From positions 1 through 32,623 of the forward strand of contig CAKVIS010000018.1 in the NCBI GenBank assembly GCA_934754415.1: a stretch of DNA of 32,623 bases, read 5' to 3'. Every line of letters begins with the position of its first letter. Position 1 is the first letter of the stretch. The notes under the pieces were generated by a model that was not told where the DNA came from, made no database searches, and saw only the letters and a program-made list of their open reading frames with translations. The translations under genes were made by a program, and so were the position numbers. Source of the stretch: an uncultured Bulleidia sp. (GTDB lineage: Bacteria; Bacillota_I; Bacilli_A; Erysipelotrichales; Erysipelotrichaceae). Shown one piece after another: positions 8,116-16,174 of this stretch.

Positions 8116-8964
8116 ATGATGAACCTGGACACATTCACTTACGACTTACTGGATACTGTGAAAGCAAGATATCCTGCCTATGCATGCATTGTAGATACAC
8201 AACAGGAAAGACCACTGTTTATTATTGATAAAGTATGCCATCTGTACCTTGATCAGCTGTATGCCTTTTATCAGACTGGTGTAACAATGGAAGAAGTGGC
8301 AGATCAGGTGGATACCCTTGTGAAGTATTCTTTTAAAAATACAGGAAAACTTGAAAAGTATGAAAATATCCGCAAGGACATCACCATAGCTATGGTGAAT
8401 GCGGAAAAACATCAGCAAAGAGTAGAAAAAGGACCACATAGACTGGTAGAGGATCTGGCATTAATCTATGTGATAAAACTTCATCCGATGAATGGTAAAA
8501 CAGCAAGAGCACATATTACCTATGAAATGTTAAAAGACTATGGTATCAGTGAAGAACAGTTACATGAACAGGCTATACAGAATACTGTTTCTTTAATGTC
8601 TTTTGAAGATGTCATAGGGACAGAAATATCAGAAGATTCCTTCTTTTATGGTGCCATGGTCTTAACAAATATGGACAGATGTTATGGAGCTGCGGCATTG
8701 TGGTATAAAGAAGCACAGCAGAAATTAGCAGAAAAGATGCAGGGTAACTTCTATGTCATTCCTTCATCTGTACATGAACTGATTCTTTTAAAAGACAGTG
8801 AAAATATGAAGGATATAACAAGAGTGGAAAATACCATACATAATGCAAACAAAGATGTAGTGGAAGAAAGAGATTTCTTATCTGATCATTTGTATTACTT
8901 TGATGTGCATACACAGTCATTACATTTTGCAAACAAGTTTGCATGTATTAACGGGAGGGCATAA
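8116..8964 (+). CDS. DUF5688-family protein
   Basis: This soluble protein of 282 residues resembles the DUF5688 family, which is common in Clostridia and Erysipelotrichia and often found in accessory or conjugative regions. Visible features are the N-terminal helix (FTYDLLDTVKARYP), an acidic middle (ISEDSFFYGAMVLTNMDRCY, about 174-193) and the late segment FYVIPSSVHELILL (about 215-228). No catalytic motif is apparent and the function is unknown. AAGGAG lies upstream of two consecutive ATGs at 8116 and 8119; either could be used. It lies beside IS debris. Confidence 0.7.
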   Translation: MMNLDTFTYDLLDTVKARYPAYACIVDTQQERPLFIIDKVCHLYLDQLYAFYQTGVTMEEVADQVDTLVKYSFKNTGKLEKYENIRKDITIAMVNAEKHQQRVEKGPHRLVEDLALIYVIKLHPMNGKTARAHITYEMLKDYGISEEQLHEQAIQNTVSLMSFEDVIGTEISEDSFFYGAMVLTNMDRCYGAAALWYKEAQQKLAEKMQGNFYVIPSSVHELILLKDSENMKDITRVENTIHNANKDVVEERDFLSDHLYYFDVHTQSLHFANKFACINGRA

Positions 8965-9094
8965 GTTCCATTTTAAAGAGATGTATATGTTTGTACGGAA
9001 TAAATGTCATAAAAGATGGTTTAATAATATTTAAAAATATGACAATGATGTTATACTACGGGTACATAAAGTATTGTACGCAGGAGGGAATGAG
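8965..9094 (+). promoter_or_regulatory. Promoter region of the broken XRE gene
   Basis: A TATACT hexamer near 9050 in very AT-rich sequence and an AGGAGG at 9082-9087 remain in front of the XRE fragment. No strong -35 is visible. Confidence 0.35.
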
Positions 9095-9187
9095 ATATCT
9101 GATAAGAAGATACATGAAAGAGTAAAGACATTACGCAAAGAAAGCAGGATTACCCAGGAACAACTGGCGCAGTATTTAGAAGTTTCT
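9095..9187 (+). pseudogene. XRE-family helix-turn-helix regulator, N-terminal fragment
   Basis: Codons from 9095 read (x)SDKKIHERVKTLRKESRI and then TQEQLAQYLEVS, the first half of an XRE/Cro helix-turn-helix. The reading stops where IS110 sequence begins near 9188. An AGGAGG at 9082-9087 lies exactly seven bases before codon ATA at 9095, where an ATG would be expected, so the start codon looks mutated as well. The ATG at 9090 is out of frame and gives only eleven residues. The gene is dead as it stands. Confidence 0.75.
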
Positions 9188-9565
9188 GGTGGGACCCCCA
9201 AGTGCTTTAGCCTTGGGTAGTTCACAAGCTAATACATCCCAGATAGTCAGAGTATCCAGCTTGTCGTTCTTAGAGATTCCACCCTGTATTTTGCGGGTGA
9301 AATCAGTAGCTACAGGATTGATTAATGCAACCTGATAGTTTCTATCTAAGAGAAACTTCAGTAAAGCAAGATTATAGTGACCTGTATCTTCCATACCGAT
9401 GAGAATATCTTTCTGAGGTAAATGCTTAAAGGAAGAAAGCAGCGCATTGAATCCATCTCTGTTGTTTTTGAAGAATACAGGTTCAACAAGAATTTCACCT
9501 GTTTCCTTTTCAAGGAGACAAAAAGAGTGTTTGAGTTTACCAATGTCAATACCGACTAAATACAT
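9176..9565 (-). pseudogene. IS110-family recombinase, truncated after the DEDD domain
   Basis: From ATG 9565 (AAAGG nine bases upstream) the protein starts MYLVGIDIGKLKHSFCLLEK. It keeps the RuvC-like DEDD catalytic residues of IS110 recombinases: D7, E59 (GMEDTGHY), D101 and D104 (KNDKLDTLTI). It runs about 118 recognisable residues against roughly 320-400 for full-length family members. The C-terminal Tnp20 domain with the catalytic serine is missing, cut near 9190-9215 at the junction with the XRE fragment. The element cannot be autonomous. It is inserted in opposite orientation to the XRE gene. Confidence 0.88.
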
Positions 9566-9706
9566 AAAAATACATCCTTTCAAAAATATATGCGATGTGT
9601 TTAACACCACAACACTTAAACCACAAAACCTGGTGCAAAATACGAATTCAAAGACTCATCTAACTAATCATTGTTCTGGAATAAGACGTGGTAAGAACCT
9701 TTCTGA
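9566..9706 (-). other. IS110 non-coding left-end region (possible bridge RNA remnant)
   Basis: In IS110-group elements the non-coding stretch upstream of the recombinase encodes a bridge RNA that pairs with donor and target DNA. Here the 5' flank of the recombinase is retained. Short stems are visible, e.g. CACCA/TGGTG (pairing about 9606-9610 with 9630-9634) and GTTCT/AGAAC (about 9672-9676 with 9693-9697). The outer boundary is uncertain; host-like open sequence resumes after 9707. Confidence 0.4.
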
Positions 9707-9868
9707 AGTAGGCAAAGCTACAAGGAGAACTACAAATCCACATTCACATATTTCAATATTCTACAAGATACATCAAACCGTTATCAATCACGGCTAAACA
9801 GGATTGATAGAAAGGATGAGTATATTGTGAATGACTTGTTTTATGAGTCTTCAGCAATATACCAGTGA
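9707..9868 (+). pseudogene. C-terminal remnant of a broken gene coupled to the cysteine-rich gene
   Basis: After TGA 9704-9706 this frame stays open for 53 codons and ends at TGA 9866-9868. The residues look protein-like (LNRIDRKDEYIVNDLFYESS near the end), although I do not recognise the family. Its stop overlaps the GTG start of the next gene as GTGA, the pattern of translational coupling, so this is probably the tail of a real gene interrupted by the IS110 element. It may be the tail of the XRE regulator whose start lies at 9095. Confidence 0.45.
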
Positions 9869-10506
9869 GCAAACATATGTATATTTATTATCCAAGCTGT
9901 AATTTTTCCATTGCTTCACCATTAACTGCGAAAGTTGTAAGAAACCTTATGAAAGAAAAGATGGCAGTTGCGGGATGCTGCTTAAGAGATCAAAGAGAAA
10001 TTCATGAGGATGATATTGGTGTTTATTTTTGTCAGCATTGTAGAGAAACCATTGAAGATAATATTAAAACAATGAGTCTTTGGGAATATATTGACTCTCT
10101 GGAAGATTTTGATTTCCCAGATTACAACTATGAAAAGATGCTTCTGCAAGATTGTTATCGTGATCGAAATCATCCAGAAATACACAAGGCAGTTAGAAGT
10201 ATTCTGCATAAAATGAATGTGGATGTAGTGGAAGCAAAACGTAACAAAGAAAAATCTGTATATTGTGGTACATTGCATTATGAAACAGAAGATCATGCAC
10301 TGCTTGAAAAATTAAAAGCATATCCAGATACAAAGATTTCTGCGTTGCCGCTAGAATTACAAAAAGAACTCATGAAAGACAACTTCAAAGATGTTGAATT
10401 AGATATGCCAATCATTGTTGACTGTAATCGCTGCTTAAAAGGTGTTGAGCTAGCGGAAAGAAAAGGAATCCATCTATTAAATCTCGTAATGAAAAACTAT
10501 TTGTGA
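9865..10506 (+). CDS. Cysteine-rich protein resembling CCG-type (heterodisulfide reductase-like) proteins
   Basis: This 213-residue protein has regularly placed cysteines: C12 (YPSC), C38-C39 (GCC), C56xxC59 (CQHC), C97, C134 and C187xxC190 (CNRC). The order C...CC...CxxC recalls the CCG domain of HdrB/GlpC-type proteins, which binds a [4Fe-4S] cluster, but the spacing is shorter than in that family, so the match is an inference. GTG 9865 is supported by the GTGA overlap with the preceding frame; ATG 9877 is the alternative. Its end overlaps the convergent acetyltransferase gene by ten bases. The neighbourhood is full of mobile-element debris. Confidence 0.75.
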   Translation: MSKHMYIYYPSCNFSIASPLTAKVVRNLMKEKMAVAGCCLRDQREIHEDDIGVYFCQHCRETIEDNIKTMSLWEYIDSLEDFDFPDYNYEKMLLQDCYRDRNHPEIHKAVRSILHKMNVDVVEAKRNKEKSVYCGTLHYETEDHALLEKLKAYPDTKISALPLELQKELMKDNFKDVELDMPIIVDCNRCLKGVELAERKGIHLLNLVMKNYL

Positions 10507-10937
10507 TATTGCATTTGTATATGTTCAATGCCATCTTCTAAAAATGAATCACTTGTTTGTTTGAAACCAAGTTTTTCATATAATGTACGAGCATATGTCT
10601 GTGCTTCAATTGTAATTGTATCAGCATTGTATGTATTGATTGCGCTATTGATTGCTTTTTGAACGACCATGGATGCGTAGCCTTTGTGTCTTTGTAAAGC
10701 TAATACTCTTCCAATTGATGGTGTAGGAAATGTCGTGTTTGCGGGAAGTACACGACAATAGGCAAGTAATTCATCAGAATCATTCAATAATAGAAGATGC
10801 GTAGATACTAAATCATGCATATCTACATCAGGATATGGACAATTCTGTTCAACTACAAATACATCAATTCTAGCTTTGTAGAGTTGATGTATTTCTTTTG
10901 GTGTAAGCTGGTTGAATGTTTTGATAATGTATTTCAT
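10497..10937 (-). CDS. ElaA-like GNAT N-acetyltransferase
   Basis: The 146-residue protein matches the ElaA branch of GNAT acetyltransferases. It has the N-terminal motif LTPKEIHQLYKARIDVFVVE followed by QNCPYPDVD, the acetyl-CoA loop region IGRVLALQRHKGYASMVV (motif A, about residues 75-93) and the YEKLGFKQTSD signature of motif B. The target molecule is unknown for the family. It stands alone on the minus strand and its ribosome binding site is weak. Confidence 0.9.
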   Translation of the reverse strand: MKYIIKTFNQLTPKEIHQLYKARIDVFVVEQNCPYPDVDMHDLVSTHLLLLNDSDELLAYCRVLPANTTFPTPSIGRVLALQRHKGYASMVVQKAINSAINTYNADTITIEAQTYARTLYEKLGFKQTSDSFLEDGIEHIQMQYHK

Positions 10938-11015
10938 AATTGTTTCAAATTATAGCACAAGACAGAGGAATCCGTAGTACTATAGAAAAGAATTCTTATA
11001 CGAAAAGAAATAGAT

Positions 11016-11045
11016 AGATCATCCTGAGACGGTTGATCTTTTTAT
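11016..11045 (+). terminator. Terminator-like hairpin upstream of the helicase gene
   Basis: AGATCATCC (11016-11024) pairs with GGTTGATCT (11031-11039) with one mismatch, followed by TTTTTAT. No plus-strand gene precedes it closely, so it may be the scar of an older neighbour or an attenuator ahead of the gene at 11077. Confidence 0.5.
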
Positions 11046-11076
11046 ACACTTTATAACCTGATATACTGGAGATATC

Positions 11077-13854
11077 ATGGAAAACGAATTTCTAACAAAT
11101 TATACGTCTCAAACATTTTTAGATAGAGTTAGGCAGGATCTTAAGGAATGTGATAGTTTCTTATTTTCGGTGAGCTTTATTAAAATGGCTGGTTTGAGCT
11201 TATTAATCAAAGATATAGATAATGCTTTAGAAAGAGGTTGCAAAGGTAGAATTATTACAAGTACTTATCAGAATTTTACAGATGTAGGTTCTTTAAGTAT
11301 GTTTTTATCTTTGCAAGATAAATACTCTCAATTTCATTGTCATCTAGATCATCATTCTTTTTTGGATAGTGCACAGTATCCTGTAGGATACCATTGTAAA
11401 GGATACTTCTTCACCTTTGGTGATGAAAGTGAATTGATTGTTGGGTCTTCTAATATTACAAGATATGCATTGCTAAAAAACGTTGAATGGGATGTTGTGG
11501 TTAGAGGAAAGAAAGAACAATTTGTCTTTTCTAGTATGCTGAATGAATTTCAAGAGAAATGGGATAAGACTTATCCTCTAACAACGAAGATTATCAAAGA
11601 ATATACACAAGATATTGATTATGCTATTGAAAGATGGGATATGGACTATGATCTTCCGGTAGAATCTATCAAACCTAATTTCATGCAAAGAAAAGCATTA
11701 AAAGAATTAAATAGATATAGAGCTATGGGAGTAGATAAAGCTCTTGTAATTTCCGCTATGGGAAGTGGTAAGACCTATTTAGCTGCTTTCGATGTACGTG
11801 CATGCAATCCCAAAAGAATGTTATATCTTGTGCATGAGGGAAGTATTTTATCTAAAGCAAAAGAAACTTTCCAACATATCTTTGGAGGACAAGTTTCTTA
11901 TGGTGTTTTTACAGGTGCGGCTAAGGACATAGATGCACAATTCTTGTTTGCTAGTAATATAACCATGGCTAAGTATAAAGAGATGTTTTCTCCAAAAGCA
12001 TTTGATTACATCATCGTGGATGAATGTCATCATAGTACTGCAAGTACTTATGTCAGTATCTTGGAGTACTTTAAACCAGAATTTTTATTAGGCTTAACTG
12101 CTACTCCAGAACGTATGGATAATGCCGATGTACTAGGTATGTTCTCGGCAAATGTTCCATATGAGTTAAGACTACGTGAAGCAATTATGAATGGTTTAGT
12201 AGTACCGTTTAAATATTATGGTGTTAGAGACCAATTGGTTTCTTATGGTGCTTCAAAACAAGAGGAAATGAAGTTTCAAACAGAAGCGGTGTCTGAAGAA
12301 AATATTGAGTTTATTCATGAAGAAATAGAAAAACATAGAAGTGAAGGTAAGTTAAAAGCTTTAGTCTTCTGTAAGAATGTAACCCATGCGTATGCCATGA
12401 GTGAAGCTTTAAGCAAATACTATTCTTCAACTTGTTTAACTGGAAGAAATACAGTAGGTGAAAGAATTCGAGTATACAATGAACTACAAGATGATCAATC
12501 ACCATTAGAAGTTTTGTGTACAGTAGACATCTTGAATGAAGGTGTAGATATTCCAGGTGTGAATATGGTTGTCTTCTTGAGACCTACAGAAAGTAGCACA
12601 ATCTTTATTCAGCAATTGGGTAGAGGGTTGCGTAAATATGAAGGTAAAGAATACGTTACTGTATTAGACTTTATTGGTAATAGTTATAAACGTAGTGTGC
12701 AGATGGTATTAGCACTTGGTAGTTTATCTGAAAATTTAGTGATGGAAAAACGCCTAATGCACAATTTGGTGGAAAGTGATTTTGAAGCGTTAGGATTAGA
12801 AAAATATGGCGTAGAAATTCATTTTGATCCTTTGAGTAAAGAAGATATCCTACAATATATTGATTCTGAAAACTTCAATCGATTGGAGTATATTAAACAA
12901 GATTATTTAAATTATAAGAAGTATATACATAGTGATGTGTATCCATCTCATATGGAGTATTGGAACAATGAATGTGCACCAGATCTATTAAGATTTATGA
13001 GTATTAAGGTGAAAAATGCTAAGACATGTTCTTATTATGGATTCTTAAAAGCTATTGGCGAAGATAATCTACCTGTATTTACAGAAAGACAAGAAAAGTG
13101 TATTGCTTATCTTAGCGATATGTTGCCGATTGTTAGACCATATGAATACATAACCATACAGCTTTTATTACAAGGAGCAATAGAAAAAGAAGCGTTGATT
13201 AAAACACTTCAAGATAGCATTTATGCGTATTGTGATAAAGTATTCCAGCATGCAATGCAATTATTGCTGAAGAGTACATTTGTAAAAGTAGAAAACAATG
13301 CGTATTTCTTAGACGTGCCAGTAGATATAGAGTTTACTAGGTATATGGAAGATTTGTTAGAATATGGTTTAACGCGCTATGAAACAGAATATGCATCACA
13401 TCAGTTGTTTAATTTATGGGCTCCCTATAAAAAATCTCAAGTACAAGTACAACTATTAAGAAGCCCTAACGATACTATGCTTGGTACGTATTATGTTGAT
13501 GGTAAAGTAATTATCTTTGCGGCTTTAAAGAAAGATGCAAAGCTTGAGGAAAGATTAAAATATCTAGATAAATACTTATCCCCAACACTATTCCAATGGG
13601 AGAGTAAGAATAATCTTTCTGAAGCAGAAAAGGCTAAATTGGATACTAGCACAGAAGCACTATTGTTTATTCGTAAAACGAAAGACGAGAATGGTATTGT
13701 ACAACCATTTATTTATTGTGGTACTGGAAAAATGGAATGGATTCCTTGGACAACTCAGCAACATTCCCCGGGTTCTAGACTCTATCATATTCATATGAAT
13801 ACTGCTTTATCTGAAGAGCTGTGTTATGACTTTGAAGTAGATCTGAAGAACTAA
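11077..13854 (+). CDS. PLD-nuclease / SF2 helicase / DUF3427-type protein
   Basis: This large protein (925 residues) has three parts. Residues 1-170 form a phospholipase-D-like nuclease domain with HCK (H106, K108) and GSSNIT (N126). Residues about 200-560 are a superfamily 2 helicase with Walker A GSGKT (229-233), DECH (315-318), TAT (341-343) and motif VI QQLGRGLRK. The remaining 350 residues resemble the DUF3427 extension. The family acts on nucleic acid with ATP hydrolysis; several relatives sit in defence islands, but the function is not settled. GGAG lies six bases before ATG 11077. Leucine codons here are mostly TTA/TTG/CTA, whereas the neighbouring biosynthetic genes use CTG often, suggesting a transferred gene. 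No partner gene is adjacent. Confidence 0.9.
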   Translation: MENEFLTNYTSQTFLDRVRQDLKECDSFLFSVSFIKMAGLSLLIKDIDNALERGCKGRIITSTYQNFTDVGSLSMFLSLQDKYSQFHCHLDHHSFLDSAQYPVGYHCKGYFFTFGDESELIVGSSNITRYALLKNVEWDVVVRGKKEQFVFSSMLNEFQEKWDKTYPLTTKIIKEYTQDIDYAIERWDMDYDLPVESIKPNFMQRKALKELNRYRAMGVDKALVISAMGSGKTYLAAFDVRACNPKRMLYLVHEGSILSKAKETFQHIFGGQVSYGVFTGAAKDIDAQFLFASNITMAKYKEMFSPKAFDYIIVDECHHSTASTYVSILEYFKPEFLLGLTATPERMDNADVLGMFSANVPYELRLREAIMNGLVVPFKYYGVRDQLVSYGASKQEEMKFQTEAVSEENIEFIHEEIEKHRSEGKLKALVFCKNVTHAYAMSEALSKYYSSTCLTGRNTVGERIRVYNELQDDQSPLEVLCTVDILNEGVDIPGVNMVVFLRPTESSTIFIQQLGRGLRKYEGKEYVTVLDFIGNSYKRSVQMVLALGSLSENLVMEKRLMHNLVESDFEALGLEKYGVEIHFDPLSKEDILQYIDSENFNRLEYIKQDYLNYKKYIHSDVYPSHMEYWNNECAPDLLRFMSIKVKNAKTCSYYGFLKAIGEDNLPVFTERQEKCIAYLSDMLPIVRPYEYITIQLLLQGAIEKEALIKTLQDSIYAYCDKVFQHAMQLLLKSTFVKVENNAYFLDVPVDIEFTRYMEDLLEYGLTRYETEYASHQLFNLWAPYKKSQVQVQLLRSPNDTMLGTYYVDGKVIIFAALKKDAKLEERLKYLDKYLSPTLFQWESKNNLSEAEKAKLDTSTEALLFIRKTKDENGIVQPFIYCGTGKMEWIPWTTQQHSPGSRLYHIHMNTALSEELCYDFEVDLKN

Positions 13855-13857
13855 AAA

Positions 13858-13877
13858 GCTCATCATTTCTGATGAGC
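13858..13877 (-). terminator. asd operon terminator overlapping the asd stop codon
   Basis: GCTCATCA/TGATGAGC with a four-base loop; on the minus strand it is followed by TTTTTAG. The asd stop TGA (13865-13863) begins in the last base of the loop-side of the stem, so the 5' arm codes for the last residues of Asd. The plus-strand helicase gene also ends just before it. Confidence 0.8.
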
Positions 13878-14840
13878 CAGTATATATTCCAGTATCTGTA
13901 CTGCATTACTTGCAGCCCCTTTACGTATCTGATCTCCGCAACACCATAATACTTTTTCATTCTTATGACATGGAGAAATACGAATTCTACCTACATATAC
14001 GGTATCCTGATTGCTTGTCTTTAAAGGCGTCGGGATACCTTCTTTTAATAATTCCACTCCTGGATGTTTTTCTATAGCTTCTTCTATAGCAGGAATAGAA
14101 ATATCCTGTTCTGTTTCAAAGGTGACAGAGATGGAATGACATCTTTCTACAGGTACTCTTACACATGTGCAGTTGACGGTTAAATCAGGAAGATGAAGGA
14201 TCTTTCTTCCTTCATTCTGCATCTTCATTTCTTCTGTAGTGTACCCGTTATCTAAATAGCTGCCTATTTCTGCAATGACATTGTGAGCAATAGGATAGGG
14301 GAATACGGAAGGGGAATACTCTGTACCTTCATATAGTGCTTTTTCTTCTTCACGTAATTCCTTTAACCCTGGAATCCCTGCACCACTGACTGCCTGAAAG
14401 GTAGTCGCAATGATGTTGGTAATCTTAGTGAGTTTAGCTACAGGAGCTATTGCCATTAAAGTAATGATAGTGGAACAGTTAGGGTTGGCAATAATACCAT
14501 GATGGTTTAATGCATCCTCTCCGTTAATTTCAGGAACTACAAGTGGAATATCTTTATCGGATCTGAAAGCACTGGAGTTATCGATATATAAGATATGATG
14601 TTTTAAAAGTAACGGAGCATATTCTTTGGATAAGGCATTGGATACAGCACCTAACATAACGTCCAATCCCTGAATGGTATCTTCATTTGCCACCTGTACT
14701 GTAAGACCGTCAATAACAAGACCTTTGGATCTTTCAGACGCAAACAGTCTGATTTCTTCTGTGGGTATGTCTCTTTCTTTAATGCATTCTAACATTTGTC
14801 TGCCTACGGCACCCGTAGCACCTAGTATTCCTATTTTCAT
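13863..14840 (-). CDS. asd: Aspartate-semialdehyde dehydrogenase
   Basis: The enzyme reduces aspartyl phosphate to aspartate semialdehyde with NADPH, the second step of the lysine/threonine/methionine pathway. The 325-residue protein has the N-terminal nucleotide loop GATGAVG (7-13), the nucleophile C122 in NPNCST, FQAVSGAG in the middle and the RVPVERCHS region carrying the catalytic-pocket arginine and histidine. The length is normal. Its ATG overlaps the aspartate kinase stop as ATGA, so it is the last gene of the hom-kinase-asd operon. Confidence 0.96.
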   Translation of the reverse strand: MKIGILGATGAVGRQMLECIKERDIPTEEIRLFASERSKGLVIDGLTVQVANEDTIQGLDVMLGAVSNALSKEYAPLLLKHHILYIDNSSAFRSDKDIPLVVPEINGEDALNHHGIIANPNCSTIITLMAIAPVAKLTKITNIIATTFQAVSGAGIPGLKELREEEKALYEGTEYSPSVFPYPIAHNVIAEIGSYLDNGYTTEEMKMQNEGRKILHLPDLTVNCTCVRVPVERCHSISVTFETEQDISIPAIEEAIEKHPGVELLKEGIPTPLKTSNQDTVYVGRIRISPCHKNEKVLWCCGDQIRKGAASNAVQILEYILAHQK

Positions 14841-16174
14841 CTGTTACTTTCCTCGATAATAAACTTTTCATAAATACACTGAATAGCTTTTTCAAAGTCA
14901 TGATCATCTACACCTACAACGATGGATAATTCATCAGAAGACTGGTTGATGACTTTGATGTTGATGTGGTTTCTGCCAAATTCAGATAATAATCTTCCTG
15001 ACATACCGGGTACTTTCTTCATAGCTCTTCCTACTACAGCAATCAAAGCCAGATTTTCTTCTATATGTAATTCATCAGGATGTACAGTCTTTTTGAGTTT
15101 GCCTGCGATTTCATAAAGATATGGTTCTACAAGAGAAGATTGTACGATGATGGAGAAGGTATCTACGGTAATTGGTACACTTTCAATAGATACGTGGTAT
15201 TCTTCAAAAACTTCCAGTATCTTTCTTAAGAAACCTACTTCTGTAGAGGAGTGACTCTTCACTAAAGTAATAACAGTATAGTCTTTTCTTCCTGTAATAC
15301 CTGTAAGGAAGTGAGGTGTTTCTTTTTTGTCCCATTCACTGCAGTCATTCATAATCATGGTGCCGGGATTATCAGGCTCATTGGTATTACGAATGTTAAT
15401 AGGGATATTTTTGGAACGTACAGGGAACACTGCATCATCGTGTAATACGTTGGCGCCCATGTAACTCATCTGTCTTAGTTCGCTGTAAGTAATACAGGAA
15501 ATACGTAATGGATTATTGATGATATGAGGGTCTGCTACCATGAACCCTGAAACATCTGTCCAGTTTTCATATACCTGAGCATCCAGTACATTGGCAAGAA
15601 TGGAACCAGTAATATCTGAGCCCCCTCTGCTCATGACTTTGATGACACCGTTTGGTAAGGAACCATAGAATCCAGGTATGACTGTACATACACCTGGTTC
15701 AATATACTGATGCAATAACTGTTTGGTACGTTCAAGATCTATTTCTCCCTCATAGGAGAAGGCAATACAGTCTCTTGCGTCTATAAACTTTGCATGCAGA
15801 TATTCTGCCAAACATAAAGCAGTGAGATATTCACCTCTTGACACAAGGTAATCTTGAGAGATACCTTTTTTTAATTGAGATCTGATGATGGAAAACTGTG
15901 ATTGCAGATCAATGGTAAGACCAAGTTTTTCTTTGATTTTATAGTATTTCTCTTCAATTTCAGAAAAGATGGATTCACAGGATACACCATACTGTACATG
16001 GGCATAACATAAATATAAAAGGTCTGTAATTTTATGATCTTCACTGTTGGACTTACCGCAGGCACTTGTGACAATAAACAGTCTTGAAGAATCACTGTCT
16101 ATGATATGTTTTACTTTCTTAAACTGTATGGCATTGGCAACACTGGAGCCTCCAAATTTAGTTACTTTAATCAT
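14837..16174 (-). CDS. Aspartate kinase
   Basis: This enzyme phosphorylates aspartate and opens the pathway to lysine, threonine and methionine. The 445-residue protein begins with the kinase motif KFGGSS (6-11), carries SRGGSD at 182-187 and WTDVSG further on. Two C-terminal ACT-type regions (from about residue 300; EVGFLRKILEVFEEYHVSIE and GMSGRLLSEFGRNHINIKVI) indicate allosteric control by an end-product amino acid. It is the monofunctional LysC-type form. Start and stop overlap hom and asd by four bases each, implying translational coupling. Confidence 0.95.
   Translation of the reverse strand: MIKVTKFGGSSVANAIQFKKVKHIIDSDSSRLFIVTSACGKSNSEDHKITDLLYLCYAHVQYGVSCESIFSEIEEKYYKIKEKLGLTIDLQSQFSIIRSQLKKGISQDYLVSRGEYLTALCLAEYLHAKFIDARDCIAFSYEGEIDLERTKQLLHQYIEPGVCTVIPGFYGSLPNGVIKVMSRGGSDITGSILANVLDAQVYENWTDVSGFMVADPHIINNPLRISCITYSELRQMSYMGANVLHDDAVFPVRSKNIPINIRNTNEPDNPGTMIMNDCSEWDKKETPHFLTGITGRKDYTVITLVKSHSSTEVGFLRKILEVFEEYHVSIESVPITVDTFSIIVQSSLVEPYLYEIAGKLKKTVHPDELHIEENLALIAVVGRAMKKVPGMSGRLLSEFGRNHINIKVINQSSDELSIVVGVDDHDFEKAIQCIYEKFIIEESNR

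Noticed and set aside
9447..9797. Plus-strand frame of 116 codons
   Set aside because: It is antisense to the IS110 recombinase and its left end.
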